The notes below the pieces were generated by a model. That model was not told the DNA's origin and searched no databases. It saw only the letters and a program-made list of their open reading frames with translations. A DNA stretch of 35,908 nucleotides from Deltaproteobacteria bacterium. GTDB lineage: Bacteria > Myxococcota_A > Polyangia > HGW-17. The translations under genes and the position numbers were made by a program. Shown here piece by piece: positions 1 through 7,719 of the stretch. The stretch's first letter is position 1. Every line of letters begins with the position of its first letter. Location of the stretch: positions 1 to 35,908 of the forward strand of contig JAFGWM010000058.1 of NCBI GenBank assembly GCA_016937155.1, written 5' to 3'.

Positions 1-86
1 AAAGCCAAATATGTGTTTTTCAGATTTTTAACCAGGGAGCACTGAAATGTTTTGGGATTGGAAAATTCCTACCATGGTGAGTAAAA

Positions 87-620
87 TCATTTAAACAAAA
101 CTATTCGCTGAACGAAATTAATGAAATTCTTTTTGGATTTTTCACAGGCTGCCTTCATTGCTGTATTATCAATATTCTTTGAGGTGGTATCACATACAAA
201 CATAAAAATATACGCAAATTTACTATTGATAAAATTAATAGAAGTAAGATTTTTTTTCTTATAATTATAGTTAGTTACTGTGGCATTAATAGTCCCGGTA
301 AGTTTAATTGAAGTTTTAGATATTTTTCTAAATTTTCTTTTAATAATATTTTTATTTAATTTGTTTTGCCAAACGGAATAATTGAAATCTGATTTTTTTT
401 CATCGACTGTAAGTGTCGCTACTGCACCAACCCCGTTTCGAATGGTAAGAGCTGTTCTGGAGAATTTATTTGGGGTAGATTTCAGCCAGTTTCCAGGAAT
501 CATGAAACGAATTCCATATTTTCTTGAAACATACCAGTCAACTCTGTAGGCACTGGCCACTTTAGGAAAACAAAATATAAGTGGAAAAGAAATCAGAATT
601 ACTGAATAAATTTTAACCAT
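87..620 (-). CDS. Small exported protein, PsbP/DUF1795-like fold suspected
   Basis: 177 residues. The N-terminus has a hydrophobic run ending in Val-Ala-Ser-Ala at about residues 21-24, which fits a signal peptidase I site, so the mature protein is probably periplasmic or secreted. After it comes 'KYGIRFMIPGNW', the kind of motif that opens small PsbP/DUF1795-type beta-sandwich proteins, followed by alternating beta-like segments and many Lys and Asn. I do not recognise a specific function. The ATG at 620 has no clear Shine-Dalgarno sequence, so the start is uncertain. The gene is more A+T-rich and Asn/Lys-rich than most neighbours. It lies 43 bases downstream of the aminotransferase gene and could be read through from it. 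Confidence 0.6.
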   Translation of the reverse strand: MVKIYSVILISFPLIFCFPKVASAYRVDWYVSRKYGIRFMIPGNWLKSTPNKFSRTALTIRNGVGAVATLTVDEKKSDFNYSVWQNKLNKNIIKRKFRKISKTSIKLTGTINATVTNYNYKKKNLTSINFINSKFAYIFMFVCDTTSKNIDNTAMKAACEKSKKNFINFVQRIVLFK

Positions 621-663
621 GGTGGGATATTAACAAAGAAAAGAAAGTGAATCCAGTTGTAAA

Positions 664-1884
664 TCAGGCGATATGAGTTTTAATGATAACAGGGGAGAGA
701 CCGGAAATATTTGCAGGCATTTCACCTCTAGCTTTAAAAAGAACAAATCTGAGTGTATCAAGAAAACTCGTTAGAATCTCTTCATTGAGAGCACCCATGT
801 TCGAAATCTGAAAATACTTATCCTCCAGTTCATCCTTAGCCCCATAAAGAATGTATCCATATGACTTCATAGTATTGTACAAATCCTGATACTTAATGTA
901 GTCGGGAACCTCAACTACAGTTATTGTATGACTTTCATTGCCTGTTTCAGTTAAAAATCTCAGGCCCATTTCCTTAAGTCTGGTTCGTATAAACTGGTTT
1001 CTTTCCTGATATATATCCCAGCGTCTCTCTACGCCATCTTCCAGAAGTTCATCAATAGCCGCATCCAGAGCAAAGAAACTGGAAACAGCTGGAGTAAACG
1101 GGGTTTGCTCAATGTCAACTGCGTATTTTCTGTATCGTTTAAGATCAAGATAGTAAACTCTTGGCCTGATGTCCCGCATCGTATTCCAAGCCTTATCAGA
1201 AATACACACGAATGCAACACCGGCGATAGCATGAATAGCCTTGTTGGCACTTGAAAGACATATATCAATATTGTCCTCAACAACATCAATCTTTTCTGCA
1301 CCCAGGGAACTTACAGCATCAACAATAAAAAGTTTGTTGTGTTTTCTGCAGAGCTCACCAACTTCATTCACCGGATTTAAAATACCAGTGGAAGTCTCGT
1401 GATGGGCCATCATTACCACTGCAATGTCCTCGTCTTCAACTAGATGGCGTTCGATTTCCTTTGTGTCAACCTCATTTCTCCATCCGAAATTGACTTCAAC
1501 CAGCCCCAGTCTGTGAACTTTGGACACTTCAACATATCTTTCTCCAAATGCACCGTTGACGACAACCAGTATTTTCTTGTCCTCAGGAACACTTGATGAT
1601 ATCGCAGCCTCAATACCACTCGTCCCGCTACCGGTAATCATCACTACTTCATGATCATCACCGCCTTTGAAGACCTTTTTCAGTTTTTTTCGCAGATTCT
1701 GAACCAGAGCACTGAAATCATCATCCCTGTGGCACATATCATGATGTACAAGTGCGGCTTTAACTTTTGGAGTAGTAAGTACTGGACCAGGATTCAGAAG
1801 AACATAACTGGGGGTATTTTTATAATTCAAAATTCCTTCAATATAACCAAGAACTCTTGTGGATTCCTCATGTAGTCTCTGCAT
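664..1884 (-). CDS. Class V PLP aminotransferase, 2-aminoethylphosphonate transaminase (PhnW)-like
   Basis: 406 residues, cytosolic. PhnW and alanine-glyoxylate/serine-pyruvate transaminases move an amino group to pyruvate or glyoxylate using PLP. Visible landmarks are the substrate loop 'LLNPGPV' (about 29-35), the PhnW-style 'CHRDDDF' (51-57), the cofactor loop 'GSGTSG' (85-90), 'VDAVSSLG' with the PLP-ring Asp189, and the Schiff-base lysine in 'SSANK' (Lys215). The first two and the 'SSANK' context favour the PhnW branch over serine-glyoxylate enzymes. There is an N-terminal extension of about 27 residues before the NPGP loop. The start is supported by GGGAG about 6 bases upstream. No phosphonate transport or C-P hydrolase gene is nearby, so the true substrate is open. 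The family call is firm; the substrate is inferred. Confidence 0.85.
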   Translation of the reverse strand: MQRLHEESTRVLGYIEGILNYKNTPSYVLLNPGPVLTTPKVKAALVHHDMCHRDDDFSALVQNLRKKLKKVFKGGDDHEVVMITGSGTSGIEAAISSSVPEDKKILVVVNGAFGERYVEVSKVHRLGLVEVNFGWRNEVDTKEIERHLVEDEDIAVVMMAHHETSTGILNPVNEVGELCRKHNKLFIVDAVSSLGAEKIDVVEDNIDICLSSANKAIHAIAGVAFVCISDKAWNTMRDIRPRVYYLDLKRYRKYAVDIEQTPFTPAVSSFFALDAAIDELLEDGVERRWDIYQERNQFIRTRLKEMGLRFLTETGNESHTITVVEVPDYIKYQDLYNTMKSYGYILYGAKDELEDKYFQISNMGALNEEILTSFLDTLRFVLFKARGEMPANISGLSPVIIKTHIA

Positions 1885-2109
1885 ATTTTATCTCCCGACG
1901 GTGTGCATGCAATGTATCTATCCGAACACATTTTGAACCTTAAGGCTCGCAAGAAACGATCCCAGATACCTAAAAATTAGTTTTTTGTTAAGAAAAAAAT
2001 AAAGAAATGTGAAAAATAGTTTTGATTCCAATTAGTTCGCTTGATATAAAAAAAATGTCGGATATTATTTTTTCCCTGCAATTCTGACGCGTTGCTCCAT
2101 TTTGAACAC

Positions 2110-3048
2110 TTATGTGTTAGTTTTTAAACACTTCTGACGGAGCCGCCTTATTATTTTAACACTTAGCCACCTGCCACCATCAATAATGCCTGGAGCCATA
2201 CCAAGTCTTATCATCCAGGACCATCTCTGGGTAGTTTCTATGTCCCTTTCAATGAATCTCGAAATAATTCGGGCGAAAAAAATCTGGCGAACACTATAGC
2301 CTTTTTGAAATTCCGGAAAACCCTCAATATATCTGGAGCACAGGAAAATCCCAGTCTTAACTATATCTCCCATTCCATATTTATCGCCCAATTCTGCCAG
2401 AAAGTCACTTGTCATCCCAGCCTTATTCATAACCAGCAAAAGGTCGTACATCCATGAGACATCCAGAAGAAAACTATGATTGAAAGCATGAAGCACAATG
2501 TACAATGCATGCATTTCCATTGGTGGAACGCAAAAATGAATCTTACCATATTGCATTAGCAATACATTTTTTAGCATATCTTTGTAGAGTTTTTCTCCAT
2601 ACCAGTGTTCTCTGGACAGGTGGTGATGCAACTCAACCGTCAATCCCGATGGCATTCTGAAAACCCCGTGAATATCTTTCTCACGGTTTTTTTGATCAAC
2701 ACCACCAACTGCTTCAAGTAAATCTGCTGCTTTGGAATAATTATCTTCTGCTACAAAGATATCCAAATCAGAAAAAGGCCTCCTGAAAACATCATCGTAA
2801 GCGGTAACACCAAGGGAAAAACCTTTTGCCGTAAACCACACGATTTTGCTTTTCATGAATATTTCAAATACCCTGGAAAGGTCGTCACTTCTCTCAATTA
2901 ACCGCAGTTTCCATTGATTTCTTTTTTCATGATTTTCAGGAGATAAAAATTCCGCACTGTATCCAGTTTTATCATCATAAAGAAATGGCCTGATTCTGGA
3001 GTTATTTCCAATTTCCCTTTTAAAAACTGAAAAGTTCATGAGTGTCAC
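2110..3048 (-). CDS. Nucleotidyltransferase-fold protein (NTP_transf_5-like)
   Basis: 312 residues, no signal peptide. The segment 'KGFSLGVTAYDD' followed by 'RRPFSDLDIFV' (about 89-99, with Asp94 and Asp96) matches the catalytic Asp-x-Asp of the uncharacterised nucleotidyltransferase family PF14907. Downstream 'GLTVELHHHLSREHWY' and 'HALYIVLHAFNHSFLLDVSWMYDL' fit the helical C-terminal part of that family. The reaction is unknown. Homologues often sit in polysaccharide or peptide-modification loci. It lies 33 bases after the GT4 gene, so it probably shares the mscS-GT4 transcript. The start is ambiguous between GTG at 3048 (AGG about 5 bases upstream) and ATG at 3039 (Met4). Confidence 0.75.
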   Translation of the reverse strand: MTLMNFSVFKREIGNNSRIRPFLYDDKTGYSAEFLSPENHEKRNQWKLRLIERSDDLSRVFEIFMKSKIVWFTAKGFSLGVTAYDDVFRRPFSDLDIFVAEDNYSKAADLLEAVGGVDQKNREKDIHGVFRMPSGLTVELHHHLSREHWYGEKLYKDMLKNVLLMQYGKIHFCVPPMEMHALYIVLHAFNHSFLLDVSWMYDLLLVMNKAGMTSDFLAELGDKYGMGDIVKTGIFLCSRYIEGFPEFQKGYSVRQIFFARIISRFIERDIETTQRWSWMIRLGMAPGIIDGGRWLSVKIIRRLRQKCLKTNT

Positions 3049-3081
3049 TGAAACCTGTTATAAGGAGGATATGATTTTTAT

Positions 3082-4242
3082 TTATAATTTCCCCATGAGG
3101 ATACTTTCGTACAGGGCAAGAAATCTCGCTGCAACATTTGATACCCCATATTTTTCCTCAATGGACTTTCGTATGACGTCATGATCACGAATTATTTCAA
3201 ACTCACTGACGATTGCGTTTCTCAGAGCATCAGGATCCCCAAAGACACTCATTGAACCATATTTACCGTTTTCAAGAAGATCCGGGATACCACCAACTAT
3301 TGTACCTACAACTCTACATCCTGCAGCTAATGCCTGAATCATCGCTCCAGGTGTACCTTCAGACTTGCTGCCCATAAGAAAAAGATCCGTTGAAGACAGT
3401 ATGTCAGGTATATCATTTCTGAATCCAAGAAGATGAACCCTATTGCCAAGTTTCATTTCTTTAATATTTTCTTCTATCAGCCCTCTCAGTGGCCCCTCGC
3501 CCACCAGAACCAGATGAGCATCTTCAAAACCCTTTTCCTTCAGCACAAGATTGAAGGATTTTAAAATTGTCACATGCTCTTTCGGCGGTTGAAAATTTGC
3601 AACCACGGTTATAATTCTGGCTCCATCCCTTATATTAAGTTCTTTGTTTAAAAAGGATGATTTGTTGAGTTTTATAAAGTTATCCAGTTTGTAATAATTT
3701 GGGATAACGGTAATCTTCGTTCGGGGACATAATGCGAATTCATCAACGATTTCATCGGTGAGAGAATCTGAAAGAGAGATAACCCTGTCAGTCAAAATAT
3801 TCAAAACTTTTTCAATCCCGATAATAGCAGGCTTTACCACACTGGTTTTTTTCCCGAAATAGTTATCGTAATAAACCAGACCATGATAGCTTCTTAAAAC
3901 CACCGGAACTCTGCATAGTTTAGCCGCTACCCTTGCAAGGGTCCCGTCCTTTGACTCATGAGTATGAACAACGTCCGGCCTCTCCTTCAGAAAAACTCTA
4001 ACAATTTCAATTAGTGCCCGGGTGTCCTTTTTTAATGAAATGTTCCTCTTCATGGCAGGAATAAAAAAGGATTTCAAATCCATGGATTTTTTATGGTCAC
4101 TTCTTCCTGAAGGATCATAAATGTCTGACGAACCATAAAGCAACGAAACATCATGACCCAGTCTGGACATTTCTTCCACCAGAACCGGTGTTGTAACTCC
4201 GGGACCACCTTCCAGTCGTGTTATTGTATGTATAATTTTCAT
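3082..4242 (-). CDS. Family 4 glycosyltransferase (GT-B fold)
   Basis: 386 residues. The N-terminal domain has the GT4 opening 'TRLEGGPGVTTPVLVEEMSR' and 'PDVVHTHESKDGTLAR'. The C-terminal domain has 'VVANFQPPKEH', 'LVGEGPLRGLIEE', 'VHLLGFRNDIPDILSSTDLF' and the sugar-nucleotide site 'SEGTPGAMIQALAAG'. In most GT4 retaining enzymes this last motif reads E-x7-E; here the second Glu position is Gln, so activity may be altered. It is probably cytosolic or peripheral to the inner membrane and transfers a sugar from a nucleotide donor to an envelope glycan or lipid; the acceptor is not predictable. Its ATG overlaps the mscS stop codon by one base (TAATG), indicating translational coupling. Confidence 0.85.
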   Translation of the reverse strand: MKIIHTITRLEGGPGVTTPVLVEEMSRLGHDVSLLYGSSDIYDPSGRSDHKKSMDLKSFFIPAMKRNISLKKDTRALIEIVRVFLKERPDVVHTHESKDGTLARVAAKLCRVPVVLRSYHGLVYYDNYFGKKTSVVKPAIIGIEKVLNILTDRVISLSDSLTDEIVDEFALCPRTKITVIPNYYKLDNFIKLNKSSFLNKELNIRDGARIITVVANFQPPKEHVTILKSFNLVLKEKGFEDAHLVLVGEGPLRGLIEENIKEMKLGNRVHLLGFRNDIPDILSSTDLFLMGSKSEGTPGAMIQALAAGCRVVGTIVGGIPDLLENGKYGSMSVFGDPDALRNAIVSEFEIIRDHDVIRKSIEEKYGVSNVAARFLALYESILMGKL

Positions 4243-5066
4243 TATTTTTCTCCAGAAACCGGATCAGCATCCTTGTGTACATCAAGTTGAGGGAATGGAA
4301 TTGTAATATCAAGTTCATCAAACTTCTTTTTTATCGCTTCCCTTATTTCAAGATCAGCTTTCCAGTAGTTATTCCATGAGACCCAGGGTCTGACAGCAAA
4401 ATCCACACTTGAGTTTGATAGAGCAAGAACCCCCACCATCGCCTCTGGCTCGTTTAGTATATAATCAAAACTGTTTAATACTTCAAAAATTGCGGATTTG
4501 ACTCTGTCTATGTCATCCCCATAACTCACTCCGAAAACCATATCAAGCCTTCTCTTACCAAGAGAACTGTGATTTACAATATTTCCGGACATGATTTTCC
4601 CGTTAGGAATCAGAACCTCCCTGGAATCCAATGTTCGCAGATGAGTCATGAATATGTTCACATGCTCAACAAATCCTTCAGCTCCACCGGCTTCAATAAA
4701 GTCCCCCACTCTTACAGGTCTAAGAAGAATCATCATAAATCCGGCGGCAAAATTTGAAAGAGCCCCCTGAAGAGCAAGTCCCACAGCGAGTGAAGCGGCA
4801 CCCAAAATAGCAACAAAACTGGTTGTCTGAATACCAAGTTGACTCATGGAAGCAAGAATAACCACCAAAACAAGAGCAGCATAAACCAGTGATCCTGTAA
4901 ACTTAACAACTGTCAGATCCATCTTTCTTCTTGCAAGTATTTTTTCGATGACTTTTGCCAAATATCTTGCGATCAGTCTTCCGATAAAAAATATCAGAAC
5001 AGCTGAGAGTATTCTGATTCCAAATGTGACAATATAGGGCTGCAGCTTGAAATAAATTTCCTTCAT
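4242..5066 (-). CDS. mscS: Small-conductance mechanosensitive channel (MscS family)
   Basis: 274 residues, close to the 286 of E. coli MscS. Three hydrophobic helices lie at the N-terminus. The third carries the pore-lining Gly/Ala pattern in 'GAASLAVGLALQGALSNFAAG' (about residues 89-109). It is followed by the beta domain 'LLRPVRVGDFIEAGG' and 'VLIPNGKIMSGNIVNHS', the classic MscS signature. It opens under membrane tension to release solutes on hypo-osmotic shock. It is the first gene of a minus-strand unit with the GT4 and nucleotidyltransferase genes and is divergent from the SLC12-like transporter gene across about 110 bases. The family call is certain; coupling to osmotic control with the transporter is inferred. 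Confidence 0.93.
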   Translation of the reverse strand: MKEIYFKLQPYIVTFGIRILSAVLIFFIGRLIARYLAKVIEKILARRKMDLTVVKFTGSLVYAALVLVVILASMSQLGIQTTSFVAILGAASLAVGLALQGALSNFAAGFMMILLRPVRVGDFIEAGGAEGFVEHVNIFMTHLRTLDSREVLIPNGKIMSGNIVNHSSLGKRRLDMVFGVSYGDDIDRVKSAIFEVLNSFDYILNEPEAMVGVLALSNSSVDFAVRPWVSWNNYWKADLEIREAIKKKFDELDITIPFPQLDVHKDADPVSGEK

Positions 5067-5176
5067 ATATTTCTCCGGGTTTTAATGATAATGTTCATGC
5101 CGTTATACGCAACCTGTTTTTGGTTGAAAAAAATCCTGAACAAAACAATATGTTCACCGCGAAAGCAGGAGGAAAT

Positions 5177-7549
5177 ATGTCAGAACAAACTATGGATAAT
5201 ATTCAGGGAAAAGGACATGGTTTTGGAACTATGCCTGTTTTCCTTGCCGCAATAAGCACTATTTTAGGTGCAATCATGTTTCTCCGTTTTGGCTGGGCTG
5301 TAGGAAATCAGGGAGTATGGGGTGCTTTAATAATTGTGCTAGTTGGACACGCTATAACAATTCCGACTGCACTGGCAATCAGTGAAATCGCAACAAACAG
5401 AAAAGTAGAAGGTGGCGGTGAATACTTTATAATATCCCGTTCCTTTGGCACTAACATCGGTGCTTCAATTGGTATTGCCCTTTATCTATCACAGGCAATC
5501 AGCGTGGCATTTTATCTGATAGCCTTTGCCCAGGCCTTCGCCCCACTGTTTGCCCCAATAAAATCGACTTTCGGCTTTACACCTGATCCCAGAATGTTCT
5601 CACTCCCCATGGGCATTTTACTCCTTTGGCTGGTTCTAAAAAAGGGGGCAAGCATTGGTGTTATAATGCTTTACAGTGTGGTTGCCATCCTTGTCCTCTC
5701 ACTAATTCTTTTCTTCGTGGGAGGTCACTGGGATTTTTCCAATTTAAAACAGTCTTCGTCAGGTATCAAAGGTGGCCATTCCTGGGCCTTCGTCTTTTCA
5801 GTGTGTTTCCCTGCCTTTACAGGTATGACTGCCGGAGTGGGGCTAAGCGGAGATTTAAAAAATCCAAGACGCTCCATCCCTTTGGGAACAATGCTGGCAA
5901 CAATCACCGGAGCAATTGTATATGTTCTTATCATTCTTAAACTTGCTTCCAACTCATCCAGTGCTGATCTTGCTTCCAACGAACTGATTATGGGTGAAAT
6001 TGCTCTCTGGGGACCAATTATTCCCATCGGTCTGGCTGCAGCAACACTTTCCTCAGCTATTGGCTCTTTACTTATTGCACCAAGAACACTACAGGCACTG
6101 ACTATAGACAGAGTATTTCCCGGTGACAGGGTTAATAATTACTTAAGCAAGGGGGAAGGGAAAGAAAACGAACCGAAAAATGCCACATATATCACGGCCA
6201 TAATCACAGTAATAATTATTATGCTCGGGGATGTAAACCTCGTTGCAGGTATAGTCTCCCAGTTTTTCATGGTAACTTACGGAGCAATATGTCTTATAAG
6301 CGTTCTTGAACATTTTGCGGCAAGTCCATCCTATCGTCCTTCGTTCAGGAGCAGATGGTGGATCAGTCTGATTGGCGCTATCGGTTGTGCGATACTTATG
6401 GTTATGATGGAAATTATTACCGCCATTGTGGCAATAACCATGATGATACTTATTTATCTGAGTGTAAGACGCACCAATCGTGAAGCTCGTGGCATAGCAG
6501 TGATTTTCAAGGGAGCTCTTTATCAGGCCATAAGAAGACTGCAGGTATGGCTTCAGAAAAACCGCAGTAAAATAAGCGGGACCGACTGGAGACCTTCATT
6601 TATTGCCATAAGTGGTGATACTTTTTCAAGAATTGCTGCCTTCGATATGCTGAAATGGATAGCGCACAGATACGGATTTGGAACTTACTTCCATTATGTT
6701 AAGGGACATCTTGACAGAGATCTTTATGACCAGAGTGTAAAAGAACTCGAAAAAGTTATTAAACTTTCCGATGCATCTCACGCCGGAGTATATGGGGGTA
6801 CCATTATTTCCCCGTCTTTTATTACAGCAGTGGCTCAGATAATTCAGGTTCCGGGTGTAGCCGGAATGGAGAATAACGGCCTGATTCTTGAGTTCCCAAA
6901 AGAAAAAATTGATGATCAGGAAGTACTTAAAAATATTCAGGCAGGTGTAAATCTTGCCTTAAGTGCCCATTTCAATGTTTGTGTATTGAGATCAAGCGAA
7001 TACAGATGCGGCTACAAAACCAGTATACACCTCTGGATAACTCGAAATCAGATTACAAATGCTAATCTTATGATTCTTATGGCATACATTATTATGGGAC
7101 ATCCCGACTGGGAAAACAGTGAAATTTTCGTTTTTGCACTTATGCCAAAGGAAGAACTTGATGCTCAGCAGAAATTTCTTGGGGAACTTGTAAACAGGGG
7201 AAGAATCCCTATTTCTATTCAAAACATAAAAGTTCTTCCGTACACCGTAGGAAAATCATTTGAAGACATTGTCTATAAATACAGCAGTGAAGCTGATCTT
7301 GTTATTCTGGGATTCACTCCCTCTCAGATTGAAAAGTATCAGTATGCAACATTCACAAGACTTCCGGAGTTGAAGGATGTTGTGTTTGTAAGAGCTGAGG
7401 CTGATGACATAGCCCTTTTGGATGCTGAAAATCAGGAAGAGATTGAGGAACATAAAGTTGCCTTTGAAGATCAGTGCATGAACAGAGAATGCAGTGAAGA
7501 AATCAGTGCAATAAGTTCTATAAATCCAGATGACGGGAAAAAACCTTAG
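5177..7549 (+). CDS. Cation-chloride cotransporter homologue (SLC12 family, APC superfamily)
   Basis: 790 residues from the chosen start. About twelve membrane helices lie in the first 450 residues, beginning with 'GTMPVFLAAISTILGAIMFL', the conserved TM1 of SLC12/CCC transporters, and including 'VEGGGEYFIISRSFG'. A large soluble C-terminal half follows. 'DWRPSFIAISGD', a repeated alpha/beta pattern and 'SSEADLVILGFTPSQIE' near the end match the SLC12 C-terminal domain. The family couples Na+, K+ and Cl- or amino acids/polyamines; the ion set cannot be read here. ATG 5177 has AGGAGG 6 bases upstream; an in-frame TTG at 5120 would add 19 non-conserved residues and lacks a site. Divergent from mscS, which suggests a shared ion/volume role. 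Confidence 0.88.
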   Translation: MSEQTMDNIQGKGHGFGTMPVFLAAISTILGAIMFLRFGWAVGNQGVWGALIIVLVGHAITIPTALAISEIATNRKVEGGGEYFIISRSFGTNIGASIGIALYLSQAISVAFYLIAFAQAFAPLFAPIKSTFGFTPDPRMFSLPMGILLLWLVLKKGASIGVIMLYSVVAILVLSLILFFVGGHWDFSNLKQSSSGIKGGHSWAFVFSVCFPAFTGMTAGVGLSGDLKNPRRSIPLGTMLATITGAIVYVLIILKLASNSSSADLASNELIMGEIALWGPIIPIGLAAATLSSAIGSLLIAPRTLQALTIDRVFPGDRVNNYLSKGEGKENEPKNATYITAIITVIIIMLGDVNLVAGIVSQFFMVTYGAICLISVLEHFAASPSYRPSFRSRWWISLIGAIGCAILMVMMEIITAIVAITMMILIYLSVRRTNREARGIAVIFKGALYQAIRRLQVWLQKNRSKISGTDWRPSFIAISGDTFSRIAAFDMLKWIAHRYGFGTYFHYVKGHLDRDLYDQSVKELEKVIKLSDASHAGVYGGTIISPSFITAVAQIIQVPGVAGMENNGLILEFPKEKIDDQEVLKNIQAGVNLALSAHFNVCVLRSSEYRCGYKTSIHLWITRNQITNANLMILMAYIIMGHPDWENSEIFVFALMPKEELDAQQKFLGELVNRGRIPISIQNIKVLPYTVGKSFEDIVYKYSSEADLVILGFTPSQIEKYQYATFTRLPELKDVVFVRAEADDIALLDAENQEEIEEHKVAFEDQCMNRECSEEISAISSINPDDGKKP

Positions 7550-7719
7550 TTTTAATCTGGATAAGCATGACATTAAACTGTTCAACTGCACTTCGTTATT
7601 ATCAACCATATTCATGATACAGGGGAATTAATTTCACACAGTTTGAAATATTCCATATATGTGGTATTTTCATTCAGTGATCTTGCATCATCGTTTCTGT
7701 ATCATCCGGAGGATTAAAA

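Noticed and set aside
2104-2118. Small hairpin GAACAC-TTAT-GTGTT near the end of the nucleotidyltransferase gene
   Set aside because: The stem is only five pairs, overlaps the stop codon, and the T-run is on the wrong side for the minus-strand gene, so it is not called a terminator.
5120-5176. Longer start (TTG) for the SLC12-like gene
   Set aside because: No ribosome site before the TTG, whereas ATG 5177 has AGGAGG at good distance and the extra 19 residues look non-conserved.
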